From Arthrobacter_D sp015752045 (GTDB lineage Bacteria; Actinomycetota; Actinomycetes; Actinomycetales; Micrococcaceae): DNA of 64,000 nt. The stretch's first letter is position 1, and every line of letters starts with the position of its first letter. The position numbers and the translations under genes were made by a program. A model generated the notes under the pieces. That model did no database searches. It saw nothing but the letters and a program-made list of their open reading frames with translations, and was not told the DNA's origin. This document shows, piece by piece, positions 25,754 to 33,839 of the stretch. Where the stretch lies: positions 62,001 through 126,000 of the forward strand of contig NZ_JADOUS010000010.1 of assembly GCF_015752045.1 (NCBI RefSeq), given 5' to 3'.

Positions 25754-25807
25754 ATGACGAGTCGAACGGGCATCACCGCAGGTCGGATGGGGGCTGATAC
25801 CGCATGA
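25754..25807 (+). CDS. Putative 17-residue leader ORF coupled to the response regulator
   Basis: ATG at 25754 opens MTSRTGITAGRMGADTA followed by TGA at 25805-25807. The stop overlaps the regulator ATG (25804) as ATGA, the usual coupling geometry. CAGAAT ends exactly 7 bases before the ATG, which fits a leaderless transcript start. The regulator itself has no strong ribosome site, so it may depend on translation of this ORF. No codon-use test is possible at this length and the product has no recognisable family. Confidence 0.45.
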   Translation: MTSRTGITAGRMGADTA

Positions 25808-26586
25808 GCGATCCGGGAGTGGCAGTCGTCATCGAGGACGACGCCGATGTACGGAACCTGGTAGGGGCAGTGCTTCGGCAATCGGGCTTCGACGTCCATG
25901 TGGCGCCGAACGGACGGGCCGGCGTCGAACTGGTGCGGACGCACGACGCCACAGTGGTGACGGTCGACGTCGGGCTGCCCGACATCGACGGCTACGAGGT
26001 GCTGCGGCGCATCCGTGGATTCAGCAACTGCTACGTGGTGATGCTGACCTCCAGGGGCGACGAGCTGGACACCCTCACCGCGCTGCAGTCGGGCGCCGAC
26101 GACTACCTGACGAAGCCCTTCCGCCCGCGGGAGCTGCGTGCGCGGATCGCGGCGATGCTGCGGCGCCCACGCGCGGTCCCGGAGCCGGTTGCCGAGGGTC
26201 CCGGTCCGACGTCGTCGGCGCCGTCCGCCGCACCCGCGCCGGCCGGCGGGGCGTCGCCGGTGTTCGAGCACAACGGGCTGGCCCTGAACGCGTCCGCGCG
26301 CACCGTGGAGGTCGACGGACGAGACCTCCCGCTGACGCGCAGCGAGTTCGACCTGCTCAGCGAGATGCTGAAGAGCAGCGGAGCGGTGAGGACGAAGGCC
26401 GACCTGGTACGGGTTGTCCGGGGCGACTACTACGGCGAGGACACGTACATCAGCGATTCGGACGAGCGGGCGATCGAGGTGCATATCGGCAACCTCCGAC
26501 GGAAACTCGACGAGGATCCGAAGAATCCGCGCTGGCTGCAGACCGTCCGCGGCGTCGGCTACCGGCTGACCTCGGTGCGCGCCTGA
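25804..26586 (+). CDS. OmpR/PhoB-family response regulator
   Basis: The protein has 260 residues. The receiver domain (1-120) has the acidic pair D12/D13, phospho-acceptor D55 in VTVDVGLPDIDG, T82 and K104 in DDYLTKPF, so it should be phosphorylatable. A Pro/Ala linker (about 121-150) leads to a winged-helix DNA-binding domain ending RWLQTVRGVGYRLTSVRA. It is divergent from the sensor kinase across a 196-base region with inverted promoter-like repeats. This supports a cognate pair, perhaps controlling the nearby Tad pilus or its peptidase (inference). Confidence 0.93.
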   Translation: MSDPGVAVVIEDDADVRNLVGAVLRQSGFDVHVAPNGRAGVELVRTHDATVVTVDVGLPDIDGYEVLRRIRGFSNCYVVMLTSRGDELDTLTALQSGADDYLTKPFRPRELRARIAAMLRRPRAVPEPVAEGPGPTSSAPSAAPAPAGGASPVFEHNGLALNASARTVEVDGRDLPLTRSEFDLLSEMLKSSGAVRTKADLVRVVRGDYYGEDTYISDSDERAIEVHIGNLRRKLDEDPKNPRWLQTVRGVGYRLTSVRA

Positions 26587-26657
26587 CGTGGTCCCTGCTT
26601 GACGTGATCCGTGCTTGACGGGCTCCGCTCTCAGCGCTGTCGGCTTATGCTGCGTGC

Positions 26658-27035
26658 TCAGGCTGGAGCGAGATAGCGGGCTTCGAGCTCGTTGATCGTG
26701 TCCAGGCCACACCGTTCGATGCCGGAGAGAGCGCGGCGTGCGGCGTCGAGATCGGCCGAAGCCACGGCTGCCTCGAAGATCGCGGCGAGGGCCGCCAGAC
26801 GCCCGGCGCCGACCATGGTCGAGGAATTGCGGAGGCTCAGCGCGGCCTCGAGGGCCGACGGCAGGTCCTGGTCGGCGACCGAGCGCGCGAGCCGGAGGTA
26901 GCGGTCGGCGAAGGCCGTGATGTAGTCGCGGGCGAAGGCCCGGGCGGGCCGGGGGTCACCCAGCTGCTGCTCGAGGTGGGACAGGACCGTGAGGTCCACG
27001 AGCGGCAGGACGTTCGGGGCAGCGTTCGGAGGCAC
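26658..27035 (-). CDS. Hpt-like phosphotransfer domain protein lacking the active-site histidine
   Basis: This 125-residue, all-helical protein has the Hpt-type segment ALSLRNSSTMVGAGRLAALA (residues 65-84). In active Hpt proteins this reads as His-x-Leu-Lys-Gly-Ser; here the His position is Leu66. It therefore probably cannot accept a phosphoryl group, and may instead bind a receiver or kinase. GTG start; TAGGGT lies 6 bases upstream on its strand, suggesting a leaderless mRNA. It sits between the response regulator (convergent) and the Tad operon (same strand). Confidence 0.65.
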   Translation of the reverse strand: MPPNAAPNVLPLVDLTVLSHLEQQLGDPRPARAFARDYITAFADRYLRLARSVADQDLPSALEAALSLRNSSTMVGAGRLAALAAIFEAAVASADLDAARRALSGIERCGLDTINELEARYLAPA

Positions 27036-27111
27036 AGTCCTACCCTACGGCCGCGGGCTGACCATCAGCCGGGAGCGGCCCGCTGGCGGGCGACATTGGC
27101 CTACGGCGGAG

Positions 27112-27996
27112 TCATTGCCCGGCGAAGGTGTCCATGACGTTGAGCGCGGCCGGTCCGAGGATGACGATAAACAGCACCGGGAAGATGAACAGCAGGAGCG
27201 GGAACAGTACTGCGACGGGGAGCTTCATCGCCTTCTCCTCGGCGCGCTGCCGGCGCTTGACGCGCATGACCTTGGCCTGGGTCCGCAGGACGCCCGACAG
27301 GGCGATGCCGTAGGCGTCCGCCTGCACGATGGCCTTCACGAAGCTGCGCAGTTCCGGGATGGTGCTCCGGTCCGCCATGGCGAGGTAGGCCTCACGACGG
27401 CTGCGTCCCACCTGCATGTCCTGCAGCGTGCGGACGAGCTCGTCCGCCAGCGGCCCCTTCCCGGTCTCACCCGCGCGCTGCATGGCGCTCTCGAACCCCA
27501 GACCCGCCTCGACCGAGATGAGCATCTGGTCCAGGGTGTTCGCCAGTTCCAGGGCCATCGCCTTCTGGCGTTCCTGCCCCTTGCTGTAGAGGAGGAGGTC
27601 CGGCACGAAATAGCCGAGGAGAGTGACGAAGAGCGAGAGCAGCACGAAGAGCCTGCTGGGGTTCGACTGCACGAGCAGCAGGCCGACCAGGCCGCCGGCA
27701 AGGCCGAGCAGGGGCTTGGCGGTGAGGACCTTTGCCAGCGGCATCGAGGCCGGTCGGCCGGCAAGGGCCAGCAAATGGTCGAGTTTCGAGACATAGGCCT
27801 GCGGGGTGAGGCGCTGGCCCAGCCTAAGGAGGGGGTTCGGACGTTCAACGGCGACGATGCCCAGACCCATGCCCTGATTGAGGTTGCGCTGCACGGCTCG
27901 GCGCATCCGGGCATCGGAGGTGAGCAGGGCCCAGGCGAAGTACCCGATCGAGGCCGAGGTGAGCAGGAGCGAGGCGAGCAGGGTCGGGTCCATCAC
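27112..27996 (-). CDS. tadC: Tad pilus inner-membrane protein TadC (T2SSF)
   Basis: The protein has 294 residues. Membrane segments lie near both ends and around 105-135. The GspF/T2SSF domain is seen as ALELANTLDQMLISVEAGLG, then ALADE-like helices (PLADELVRTLQDMQVGRSRREA). With TadB it forms the membrane platform on which the TadA ATPase acts. The start is GTG with an ATG next to it. It follows tadB by 7 bases, and a second T2SSF protein next door is the Tad signature. Confidence 0.9.
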   Translation of the reverse strand: MMDPTLLASLLLTSASIGYFAWALLTSDARMRRAVQRNLNQGMGLGIVAVERPNPLLRLGQRLTPQAYVSKLDHLLALAGRPASMPLAKVLTAKPLLGLAGGLVGLLLVQSNPSRLFVLLSLFVTLLGYFVPDLLLYSKGQERQKAMALELANTLDQMLISVEAGLGFESAMQRAGETGKGPLADELVRTLQDMQVGRSRREAYLAMADRSTIPELRSFVKAIVQADAYGIALSGVLRTQAKVMRVKRRQRAEEKAMKLPVAVLFPLLLFIFPVLFIVILGPAALNVMDTFAGQ

Positions 27997-28003
27997 GGGG
28001 TCC

Positions 28004-28939
28004 TCAGAATTTCAGGTCGATGATCTTGCGGAGCCAGAGCCCGCCTATGGTCATCATGACGGCGGCGGCTCCGAGCATGACCCAGCCCAGTGGTTTGGTG
28101 AACAGCGGGTCGACATAGCCGGGGCTGATCACGGTGAGGACCAGCGCGATGCCGAAAGGAAGTGCCGCGAGGATGTAGGCGGAGAACTTCCCTTCCGCCG
28201 CAAGCGCCTTGATTTGCCCCTTGATCTCGGCACGCTCGCGGATCGTATGCCCCACCTGGTCGAGCACGTCGGCGAGGTCTCCTCCCACTTCACGGTTGAT
28301 CTGGATGGCCTGGGCGATCCACGCGAAGTCGTCGTTCTTCATTCGCTGGGAGGTATCGATGAGGGAGGCGAGGAGGTCCTTGCCGAGGCTCGTCTCGGCG
28401 ACGATCCGGCGCATCTCCTCCGACGTCGGGCTGTCCGCCTCCGTCGCGGCTGCGTCAATCGCGCGCAGGATACTGTGGCCTGCCCGCAGTCCTCCGGTGA
28501 GCAGCTGCAGCGTGTCGCCGAGCTGCGCGTCGAACCTGCGTCGTCGTCGCCCAGTCCCGACGGACACGACAAGATGTGCCACGCCAGGGGAGAGCAGGAA
28601 CAGGAGGACGCCGACCGCGGGTGCGAGCAGTGCCCAGCCGAGCAGGAGTCCGGTGATGCCGCCCAAGACCGTGAGCAGATAGACCTCGGCCTGGCTGATT
28701 CTGATGCCCGCTGTCTCAAGGGCGTTCTGGTCCAGGAAGCCCATAGGGCGCCTGCGCAGGTACCGTTCCACTGCGCGGCCGGCAGCCCCTGCGAAGCGCG
28801 AGAGCTGCGAGTTCTGCTGCTGGAGGGGTGGCCGACGCCGGTCCAGGGGCACCGGTGACTGGGCCGGCCGGATCGCCACGAGTACCAGGATGATCGCTCC
28901 GATCATCATCGCGGCGCCGCAGACGAGGAGGAGAGTCAC
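28004..28939 (-). CDS. tadB: Tad pilus inner-membrane protein TadB (T2SSF)
   Basis: The protein has 311 residues. It has an N-terminal membrane segment (1-20), a pair of segments near 90-130, a cytoplasmic T2SSF domain (QLGDTLQLLTGGLRAGHSIL, EVGGDLADVLDQVGHTIRER) and C-terminal segments. It is the platform partner of TadC and lies directly downstream of the TadA ATPase gene. The GTG start is 4 bases from the tadA stop. Confidence 0.9.
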   Translation of the reverse strand: MTLLLVCGAAMMIGAIILVLVAIRPAQSPVPLDRRRPPLQQQNSQLSRFAGAAGRAVERYLRRRPMGFLDQNALETAGIRISQAEVYLLTVLGGITGLLLGWALLAPAVGVLLFLLSPGVAHLVVSVGTGRRRRRFDAQLGDTLQLLTGGLRAGHSILRAIDAAATEADSPTSEEMRRIVAETSLGKDLLASLIDTSQRMKNDDFAWIAQAIQINREVGGDLADVLDQVGHTIRERAEIKGQIKALAAEGKFSAYILAALPFGIALVLTVISPGYVDPLFTKPLGWVMLGAAAVMMTIGGLWLRKIIDLKF

Positions 28940-28943
28940 GCGC

Positions 28944-30383
28944 CTACCTCCCGCGCGCGGGTGCTGATCCGAAGACGGCGGGGGACACCGTGATGCCCAT
29001 GTCCTCGAATCGCTCCATGAACCGCGGCCGGATACCGGTGGGGACGGGCCGTCCGAGGAAGCGGCCCTTCGGGTCGACGCCGGCCGAGTAGTCGAAGACG
29101 AAGGCGTCCTGGAGAGTGACGATGTCGCCCTCCATGCCCTGCACTTCGGTCACGTGCGTGATGCGCCTGCTTCCGTCACGGAGGCGCGAGATCTGCACCA
29201 CGAGGTGTACGGCAGACGCGAGCTGTTCGCGGATGGCCCGTAGCGGCAGGTCCATGCCGGCCATCAGCACTAGGGTCTCCAGGCGCGCCACGGCGTCGCG
29301 GGGAGAGTTGGCGTGCACCGTGGACAATGAGCCGTCGTGACCCGTGTTCATGGCCTGCAGCATGTCCAGGGACTCACCGCCGCGCACCTCGCCGATGACG
29401 ATGCGGTCCGGTCGCATACGGAGGGAATTGCGGACGAGGTCGCGGATGGTCACCGCCCCCTTGCCCTCGGTGTTCGGCGGGCGGCTTTCCAGCCGCACGA
29501 CGTGCTGCTGCTGGATCTGGAGTTCGACGGCGTCCTCGATGGTGACGATGCGGTCGCTCTCGGGAAGGAACGAGGACAGCACGTTCAGCAGTGTGGTCTT
29601 CCCGGTGCCCGTGCCGCCCGAGACGATGATGTTGAGCTTCGCTTTGACGCAGGCGTCGAGTAACTCGGCCATCTCCGGCGTGAGCGTGCCGAAGTCGATG
29701 AGGTTCTGGACCGTCAGGGGGACCTTGCTGAACTTGCGGATGGTCAGCGACGAGCCGTTGACCGCGAGCGGCGGGATGACGGCGTTCACGCGGGAGCCGT
29801 CCTCGAGGCGGGCATCGACGAAGGGGGAGGACTCGTCGATGCGGCGACCGACCTTCGACACGATGCGCTCGATGACACGGCGCAGGTGCTCCTCCGAGCT
29901 GAACCGCGAGTCGCTGAGCGTCAGCTTGCCCTTCTGCTCCACATAGATCTGGTCCATCCGGTTCACCATGATCTCGGTGACCGTGGCGTCGTCGAGGAGC
30001 CGCTGGAGCGGCCCGAGCCCGAGGACGTCGTCGGCTACGTCCTGGATGAGGCGACGCCGCTCATCGGGGCTGAGCGGTACCTGCTCGGCGTCGATGATCT
30101 GGCTCAGCTCCTCACGCGCGATGACCTTCAGATCCTCCTCACTGATGGAGGTATCGCTCGCGCGGGTGCCCATACGCTCGAACAGGGCGGAGGCGGCTCG
30201 CTGCTTGAGTCCCGCGAAGACGTCCACCTTCGCGCCGCCCGGTTTCTCGGATGCGTCACGGACGACGACCGCGGGCGCGATCGTCGCCGCGCGCTGCTCC
30301 ACGGGCGTCGTGTCGGCAGAAGCAGGCTCGATTGCGGACGCCGGGGAGAGACCGGCAGCCTGGATACGGGCAGAGAGCTTCAT
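28944..30383 (-). CDS. tadA: Tad pilus assembly ATPase TadA/CpaF
   Basis: This secretion ATPase (479 residues) powers Flp pilus assembly. The N-terminal 120 residues are variable. The ATPase has Walker A GGTGTGKTT (256-264), an Asp box near IEDAVELQ, Walker B IVIGEVRG (328-335) and the His box STVHANSPRD (354 on). I chose the ATG at 30383 (MKLSARIQAAGL), which overlaps the cpaE stop; the open frame upstream lies inside cpaE in another frame and is not real. Length fits CpaF. Confidence 0.93.
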   Translation of the reverse strand: MKLSARIQAAGLSPASAIEPASADTTPVEQRAATIAPAVVVRDASEKPGGAKVDVFAGLKQRAASALFERMGTRASDTSISEEDLKVIAREELSQIIDAEQVPLSPDERRRLIQDVADDVLGLGPLQRLLDDATVTEIMVNRMDQIYVEQKGKLTLSDSRFSSEEHLRRVIERIVSKVGRRIDESSPFVDARLEDGSRVNAVIPPLAVNGSSLTIRKFSKVPLTVQNLIDFGTLTPEMAELLDACVKAKLNIIVSGGTGTGKTTLLNVLSSFLPESDRIVTIEDAVELQIQQQHVVRLESRPPNTEGKGAVTIRDLVRNSLRMRPDRIVIGEVRGGESLDMLQAMNTGHDGSLSTVHANSPRDAVARLETLVLMAGMDLPLRAIREQLASAVHLVVQISRLRDGSRRITHVTEVQGMEGDIVTLQDAFVFDYSAGVDPKGRFLGRPVPTGIRPRFMERFEDMGITVSPAVFGSAPARGR

Positions 30384-31576
30384 CGGACGACCACGCGGCG
30401 ATGTAGCTTCCGTTGCGACTTCGCGCGCCACTCGTGGTCGAACCGCTGCACGAGCTCGGTGAGACTTTTCGTCGCGGGATCGCGGACCTTGTCCTGGAGC
30501 AGGGGGATGCCGCGGTTCGTGGCGAGCGTGATGGCCCGTGAGCGGGGGATGGACACGTCGACGGGCGCGTTGAGGGTCGACTCGATGTCCTCCACCGAGA
30601 GCCCCGTCTTGGTGTCGGCGAAGTTGAGGACCACGTGACGGGTCTCGGGCATGAGGTTGAGCTGCTGCAGCACGTCGAGGCCAGTGCGCAGGCCACGGAC
30701 GCTCGGGACGTCCATGCCTGTCACCCAGACGGCGTCGGTGCACTGCTCGAGGGCAGCGAGGCTCGGCTCGGTGAGCCCCGGGCCCGTGTCGACAACGACG
30801 TAGCGGAACTCCATAGCGAGCTGTTGGATCAGGCGGGTCACCTGTGCCGAGGAGACGCGGTCGGCATCGGCGGGGTTGCGCGGACCGCACAGGGCGTAGA
30901 TGCCCGAGGGGTGTGGGGTCAGAAAAGCCTTGAGGACCATAGAGTCCTGGGTAGCCGCACCCGAGACGGCGTCCAGCACCGAGTACTCGGGGTTCAGATA
31001 AAGGCCTGTGCCCACGTCGCCGAACTGGAGGTCGAGATCCACGATGACCACGCTCATCGGGGCCAGCTTCCCGAGACCGACAGCCAGGTTCGTAGCAACC
31101 GTCGTCTTGCCTACGCCGCCCTTCGGGGAAAACACTCCGATGACGAGACCGCTCTGTTGTTCGCGGGGCGGCTGCGCACCGGAGCGCTGGTGCGTCGCGA
31201 AGGCCTGGCAAGCGCGTTCGAGCTGGGCTCGGATACTCGCGATGTCCGCCAGCGGGGAAAGGATGTCGCGGACGCCGGCACGCATTGCCTGCAGGGCGAT
31301 GTCCGGGTGATCGTCGTGCACCAGAACGACGCTGATCTCCGGGAAGGTCACATCCACGACCAGGGCGAGGCGTAGCGCGTCCTCGAGAGCGATGCCCGGC
31401 CCGAAAACGAGGACCTCGGGCCGCTCCAGCCCCAGCTGGTCTAGGACGGAGGCTGGGTCCCCGGTCAGTACGCTCGCGGGCAGGCTTTTCACATGGCCCT
31501 GCAGTCCACCGGCAACGGCAAGGCGGAGCTTCTGTTCGAAGTCGGAACTGGGGGTGATCAGGACGAATCTGCTCAT
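30380..31576 (-). CDS. cpaE: Tad locus ParA/MinD-like ATPase CpaE/TadZ
   Basis: The protein has 398 residues. Residues 1-125 form a receiver-like domain without the phospho-acceptor Asp (VLVFGPGI where VLVLD would be expected), as is usual in CpaE/TadZ. Residues 145-380 are a ParA/MinD ATPase with deviant Walker A KGGVGKTT (152-159) and VVIVDLDLQFGDVGT. TadZ proteins place the pilus machine at a pole or site. Overlaps of 4 bases on both sides (cpaB and tadA) show a tight operon. Confidence 0.9.
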   Translation of the reverse strand: MSRFVLITPSSDFEQKLRLAVAGGLQGHVKSLPASVLTGDPASVLDQLGLERPEVLVFGPGIALEDALRLALVVDVTFPEISVVLVHDDHPDIALQAMRAGVRDILSPLADIASIRAQLERACQAFATHQRSGAQPPREQQSGLVIGVFSPKGGVGKTTVATNLAVGLGKLAPMSVVIVDLDLQFGDVGTGLYLNPEYSVLDAVSGAATQDSMVLKAFLTPHPSGIYALCGPRNPADADRVSSAQVTRLIQQLAMEFRYVVVDTGPGLTEPSLAALEQCTDAVWVTGMDVPSVRGLRTGLDVLQQLNLMPETRHVVLNFADTKTGLSVEDIESTLNAPVDVSIPRSRAITLATNRGIPLLQDKVRDPATKSLTELVQRFDHEWRAKSQRKLHRRVVVR

Positions 31577-32337
31577 CGGTACAGGACCTTGTCGTGGATG
31601 GTGATCGGCTCAGGGCTCTCGGTAGCTGTAGCGGGCTCCTTGCTGAGCCAGATGGTCCCGAACTCATTACCGAAGATGATTCTTGTTGCCTGATCCTCGG
31701 TTACGGCCACTGTCAGCATGAGGGAGCCACTCGGTAACGCTTCCGCCTCTGCGCGTGCCTGCTCCTCCGGTGTAGCGGCCGGATCGACGGGCTCGACGGG
31801 AGCTCGCTGGACGGATGTAATCAAAATCCTGTGCAGCACCAGTTGCGTCATCCGCGGTTCAAGTCCTGCCGGCGCCGGATCCACCGACGTGGAGATGAAG
31901 ACGCCGACCGCATCTCCCGGTTTGACGTTGCCACCCAGGGCACGCCCCGGATCGAGAGCGAACGAGACCTCCTGAAGACCTTCGGGTACATCTGGACGGC
32001 CAGTCAGCTCCGCATCCTGCGGATCGACGAGGCGCTCCGCCAATAGTTGTTCACCCGGCAGGAGATCGGCGGAGGTGACCTTCCCTCCGGACGAATCAAG
32101 GTCCCTGAGCGCCGACGGATTCACAGCGCTGGCAGGGAAGGTCTTCGTGGTGAGGAAACGCATGAGATCCTCAGTCGGTGTCCCTGCAGGCACTTCTGTT
32201 GCCACCGCCAGCACTTCCACCGGGTCGAGGCCTTGCACCGCGCGCGCTTCCGCGCCCTGCGCATAGCCGAACAGCATCATCGCCCCGAGGAGGCCGAGAA
32301 CGACGGCGGCGACACCGGCCAGCAGACGGGATTTCAT
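31573..32337 (-). CDS. cpaB: Tad locus protein CpaB/RcpC (SAF domain)
   Basis: The protein has 254 residues. It has an N-terminal membrane anchor (4-28, SRLLAGVAAVVLGLLGAMML), then a SAF-type domain (VEVLAVATEVPAGT, SADLLPGEQLLAERLV) and the RcpC-like beta domain with VSFALDPGRALGGNVKPGD. In Gram-negatives CpaB works with the secretin. There is no outer membrane here, so it probably acts in the cell wall. It overlaps cpaE and the TadG-like gene by 4 bases each. Confidence 0.85.
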   Translation of the reverse strand: MKSRLLAGVAAVVLGLLGAMMLFGYAQGAEARAVQGLDPVEVLAVATEVPAGTPTEDLMRFLTTKTFPASAVNPSALRDLDSSGGKVTSADLLPGEQLLAERLVDPQDAELTGRPDVPEGLQEVSFALDPGRALGGNVKPGDAVGVFISTSVDPAPAGLEPRMTQLVLHRILITSVQRAPVEPVDPAATPEEQARAEAEALPSGSLMLTVAVTEDQATRIIFGNEFGTIWLSKEPATATESPEPITIHDKVLYR

Positions 32338-33377
32338 GGCGTTGCTTTCTCAAGAGTCAATTTGACGACGGCTGTGCCCATCGTGGAGTTGTAGGATCCG
32401 AGTGTGTAGGCGTCATCAAGGGACACCATTTTCACGAATTTGCCGATGATGCCCACGCACTTCACTGAATCGCACTTGTAACCCGGGTAGTAGTTGTCGC
32501 GGAACGAGTCCGGGAAGACAGAATTGCCCTCCTGCTTGAACTTCCATCCGTGCACTTCGAACGCCGCAAAACCCGTGAGGTGATAGACGCCGTTGCTCCC
32601 GCTGTCCGTTACCTGGTCATAAATGGGGAACAGGCCGATCGGGAAGTCTCCTGCTTCGATCTTGGTCCGCCACTGACCGAGTAGGGATACACAGCTCGAA
32701 GGTGCTCCGTTGTTGCCCGTGTTGCTGCCAGACGCGACCTTGCTGATATCCACAAGGGCCTCGCATTTGCCCGGGACCTGGTCCAGGCTGCCGAATCCGC
32801 CAGGCGGGCCCCCTGCGCAAGCGGCCGTGCCGTCGGACTTCTTGCGATATTCGACGACCTGCCAGCCAGGTCCATCCTTGAGTTCACATTCGGAGAAGGT
32901 GATGGGGAAAGGTGCTGGTCCAGCGACCGGACTACCCCACTCAGCGGTAGATGATGCAGTCACTTCCGTCGACGTGAAACCGAGGGCCCGCGCGAAGATC
33001 AAAGACACGCGGTTCGGCGTCTGCCCGGCCTCGAGCGCCCCCGTGCTGACTGTAACCTTTCGAGCAGATCGGTTGAGCGTGATGCTCTTGATATTGCTCC
33101 TGGAATCCAGGGCATTGCTGTTCGCGAGATCACGCGCGAGTGTTGAGGAGTCCGCACAGCCGGGGTCTGTCGAATTTGCGGCGCATTTCTGAGCACTAGC
33201 GATCGCGCCGGCATCGGCCCCGTTCTGAAGTTGAGCCTTCTCGGAGTAGATCATGCCTACATCAACGGCAAGGGCCGCGAAGGCGAGCAGAACAACCATA
33301 AGCAAAGCGACGAGGACACTGACGGCTCCTTGTTCCTGACGTTCGCGGACATCATTTTCGAACGTCACCCGCCGCAT
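32334..33377 (-). CDS. TadG-like Flp pilus-associated protein
   Basis: The protein has 347 residues. A short cytoplasmic leader ends in QEQGAVSVLVALLMVVLLAF, one membrane helix, then AVDVGMIYSEKAQLQNGADA, the TadG N-terminal signature. The rest is exported and contains eight cysteines (e.g. QKCAANSTDPGC, KCDSVKC), which suggests disulfides. No von Willebrand A domain is evident. Codon bias is less extreme than in ribosomal neighbours. It overlaps tadE by 13 bases and cpaB by 4. Confidence 0.8.
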   Translation of the reverse strand: MRRVTFENDVRERQEQGAVSVLVALLMVVLLAFAALAVDVGMIYSEKAQLQNGADAGAIASAQKCAANSTDPGCADSSTLARDLANSNALDSRSNIKSITLNRSARKVTVSTGALEAGQTPNRVSLIFARALGFTSTEVTASSTAEWGSPVAGPAPFPITFSECELKDGPGWQVVEYRKKSDGTAACAGGPPGGFGSLDQVPGKCEALVDISKVASGSNTGNNGAPSSCVSLLGQWRTKIEAGDFPIGLFPIYDQVTDSGSNGVYHLTGFAAFEVHGWKFKQEGNSVFPDSFRDNYYPGYKCDSVKCVGIIGKFVKMVSLDDAYTLGSYNSTMGTAVVKLTLEKATP

Positions 33378-33760
33378 AGCATCGTTCCTCTGCCCTTCAA
33401 CGTGAACGGAGCCGCGATTCCGGTTACTGTCTGCATCTTGTAATTGATCGTCACCGTAACAGTGCTTCCGTGCGGACAGGTATTGACAGCGCCTGACGGG
33501 TTGCGAGTAATCATGACATCGGAAGCAGTGAGATCGGGGTTCAATATCTCCGCAGTCGATCTCGCGGTCGAAACGGCAGCTAGATCGTTCTTGCCGATTG
33601 CTAGGACGCGCACAGACTCGCGCGCAGCATTGGTGATTGTCACTTGTGCGTTGTAGGCCCGGCCGACCTCCATGATGCCGAAGACAAGGAGGAGGAGGAT
33701 GGGGAGAACCAAGGCGAATTCAACCGCGATGGCACCGCGCTGATCAGGTTTCACAGCCAT
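33365..33760 (-). CDS. TadE-like minor pseudopilin
   Basis: The protein has 131 residues. A basic start (MAVKPDQRG) leads to a class III-type site G9/A10 and AIAVEFALVLPILLLLVFGI, with Glu at +5 of the mature form. TadE-type minor pilins are processed by the prepilin peptidase. The body ends in a Cys-containing strand region. It is the first gene after the hairpin that follows flp. Confidence 0.85.
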   Translation of the reverse strand: MAVKPDQRGAIAVEFALVLPILLLLVFGIMEVGRAYNAQVTITNAARESVRVLAIGKNDLAAVSTARSTAEILNPDLTASDVMITRNPSGAVNTCPHGSTVTVTINYKMQTVTGIAAPFTLKGRGTMLCGG

Positions 33761-33777
33761 GGCTACCCCTTCGAGTG

Positions 33778-33809
33778 GCTAGGCGGCATCCAGGAGGATG
33801 CCGCCTAGC
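33778..33809 (-). terminator. Hairpin between flp and tadE
   Basis: A perfect 14-bp stem (33778-33791 with 33796-33809) with a 4-base loop lies 31 bases past the flp stop and about 18 bases before tadE. It has no T-tract. A leaky terminator here would give much more pilin mRNA than assembly-gene mRNA. Confidence 0.65.
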
Positions 33810-33839
33810 TCGAGTGTCTTCAGTGATGTTCGGTGCCTG

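Noticed and set aside
26587..26657. Near-duplicate GTGCTTGACG-like phrases after the response regulator
   Set aside because: Only two short imperfect copies between convergent genes; no structure or conservation evidence supports a function.
30384..31667. N-terminal extension of the tadA frame
   Set aside because: It lies inside cpaE in another frame and reads as Arg/Pro-rich shadow sequence. The ATG at 30383 overlaps the cpaE stop in the usual coupled manner.
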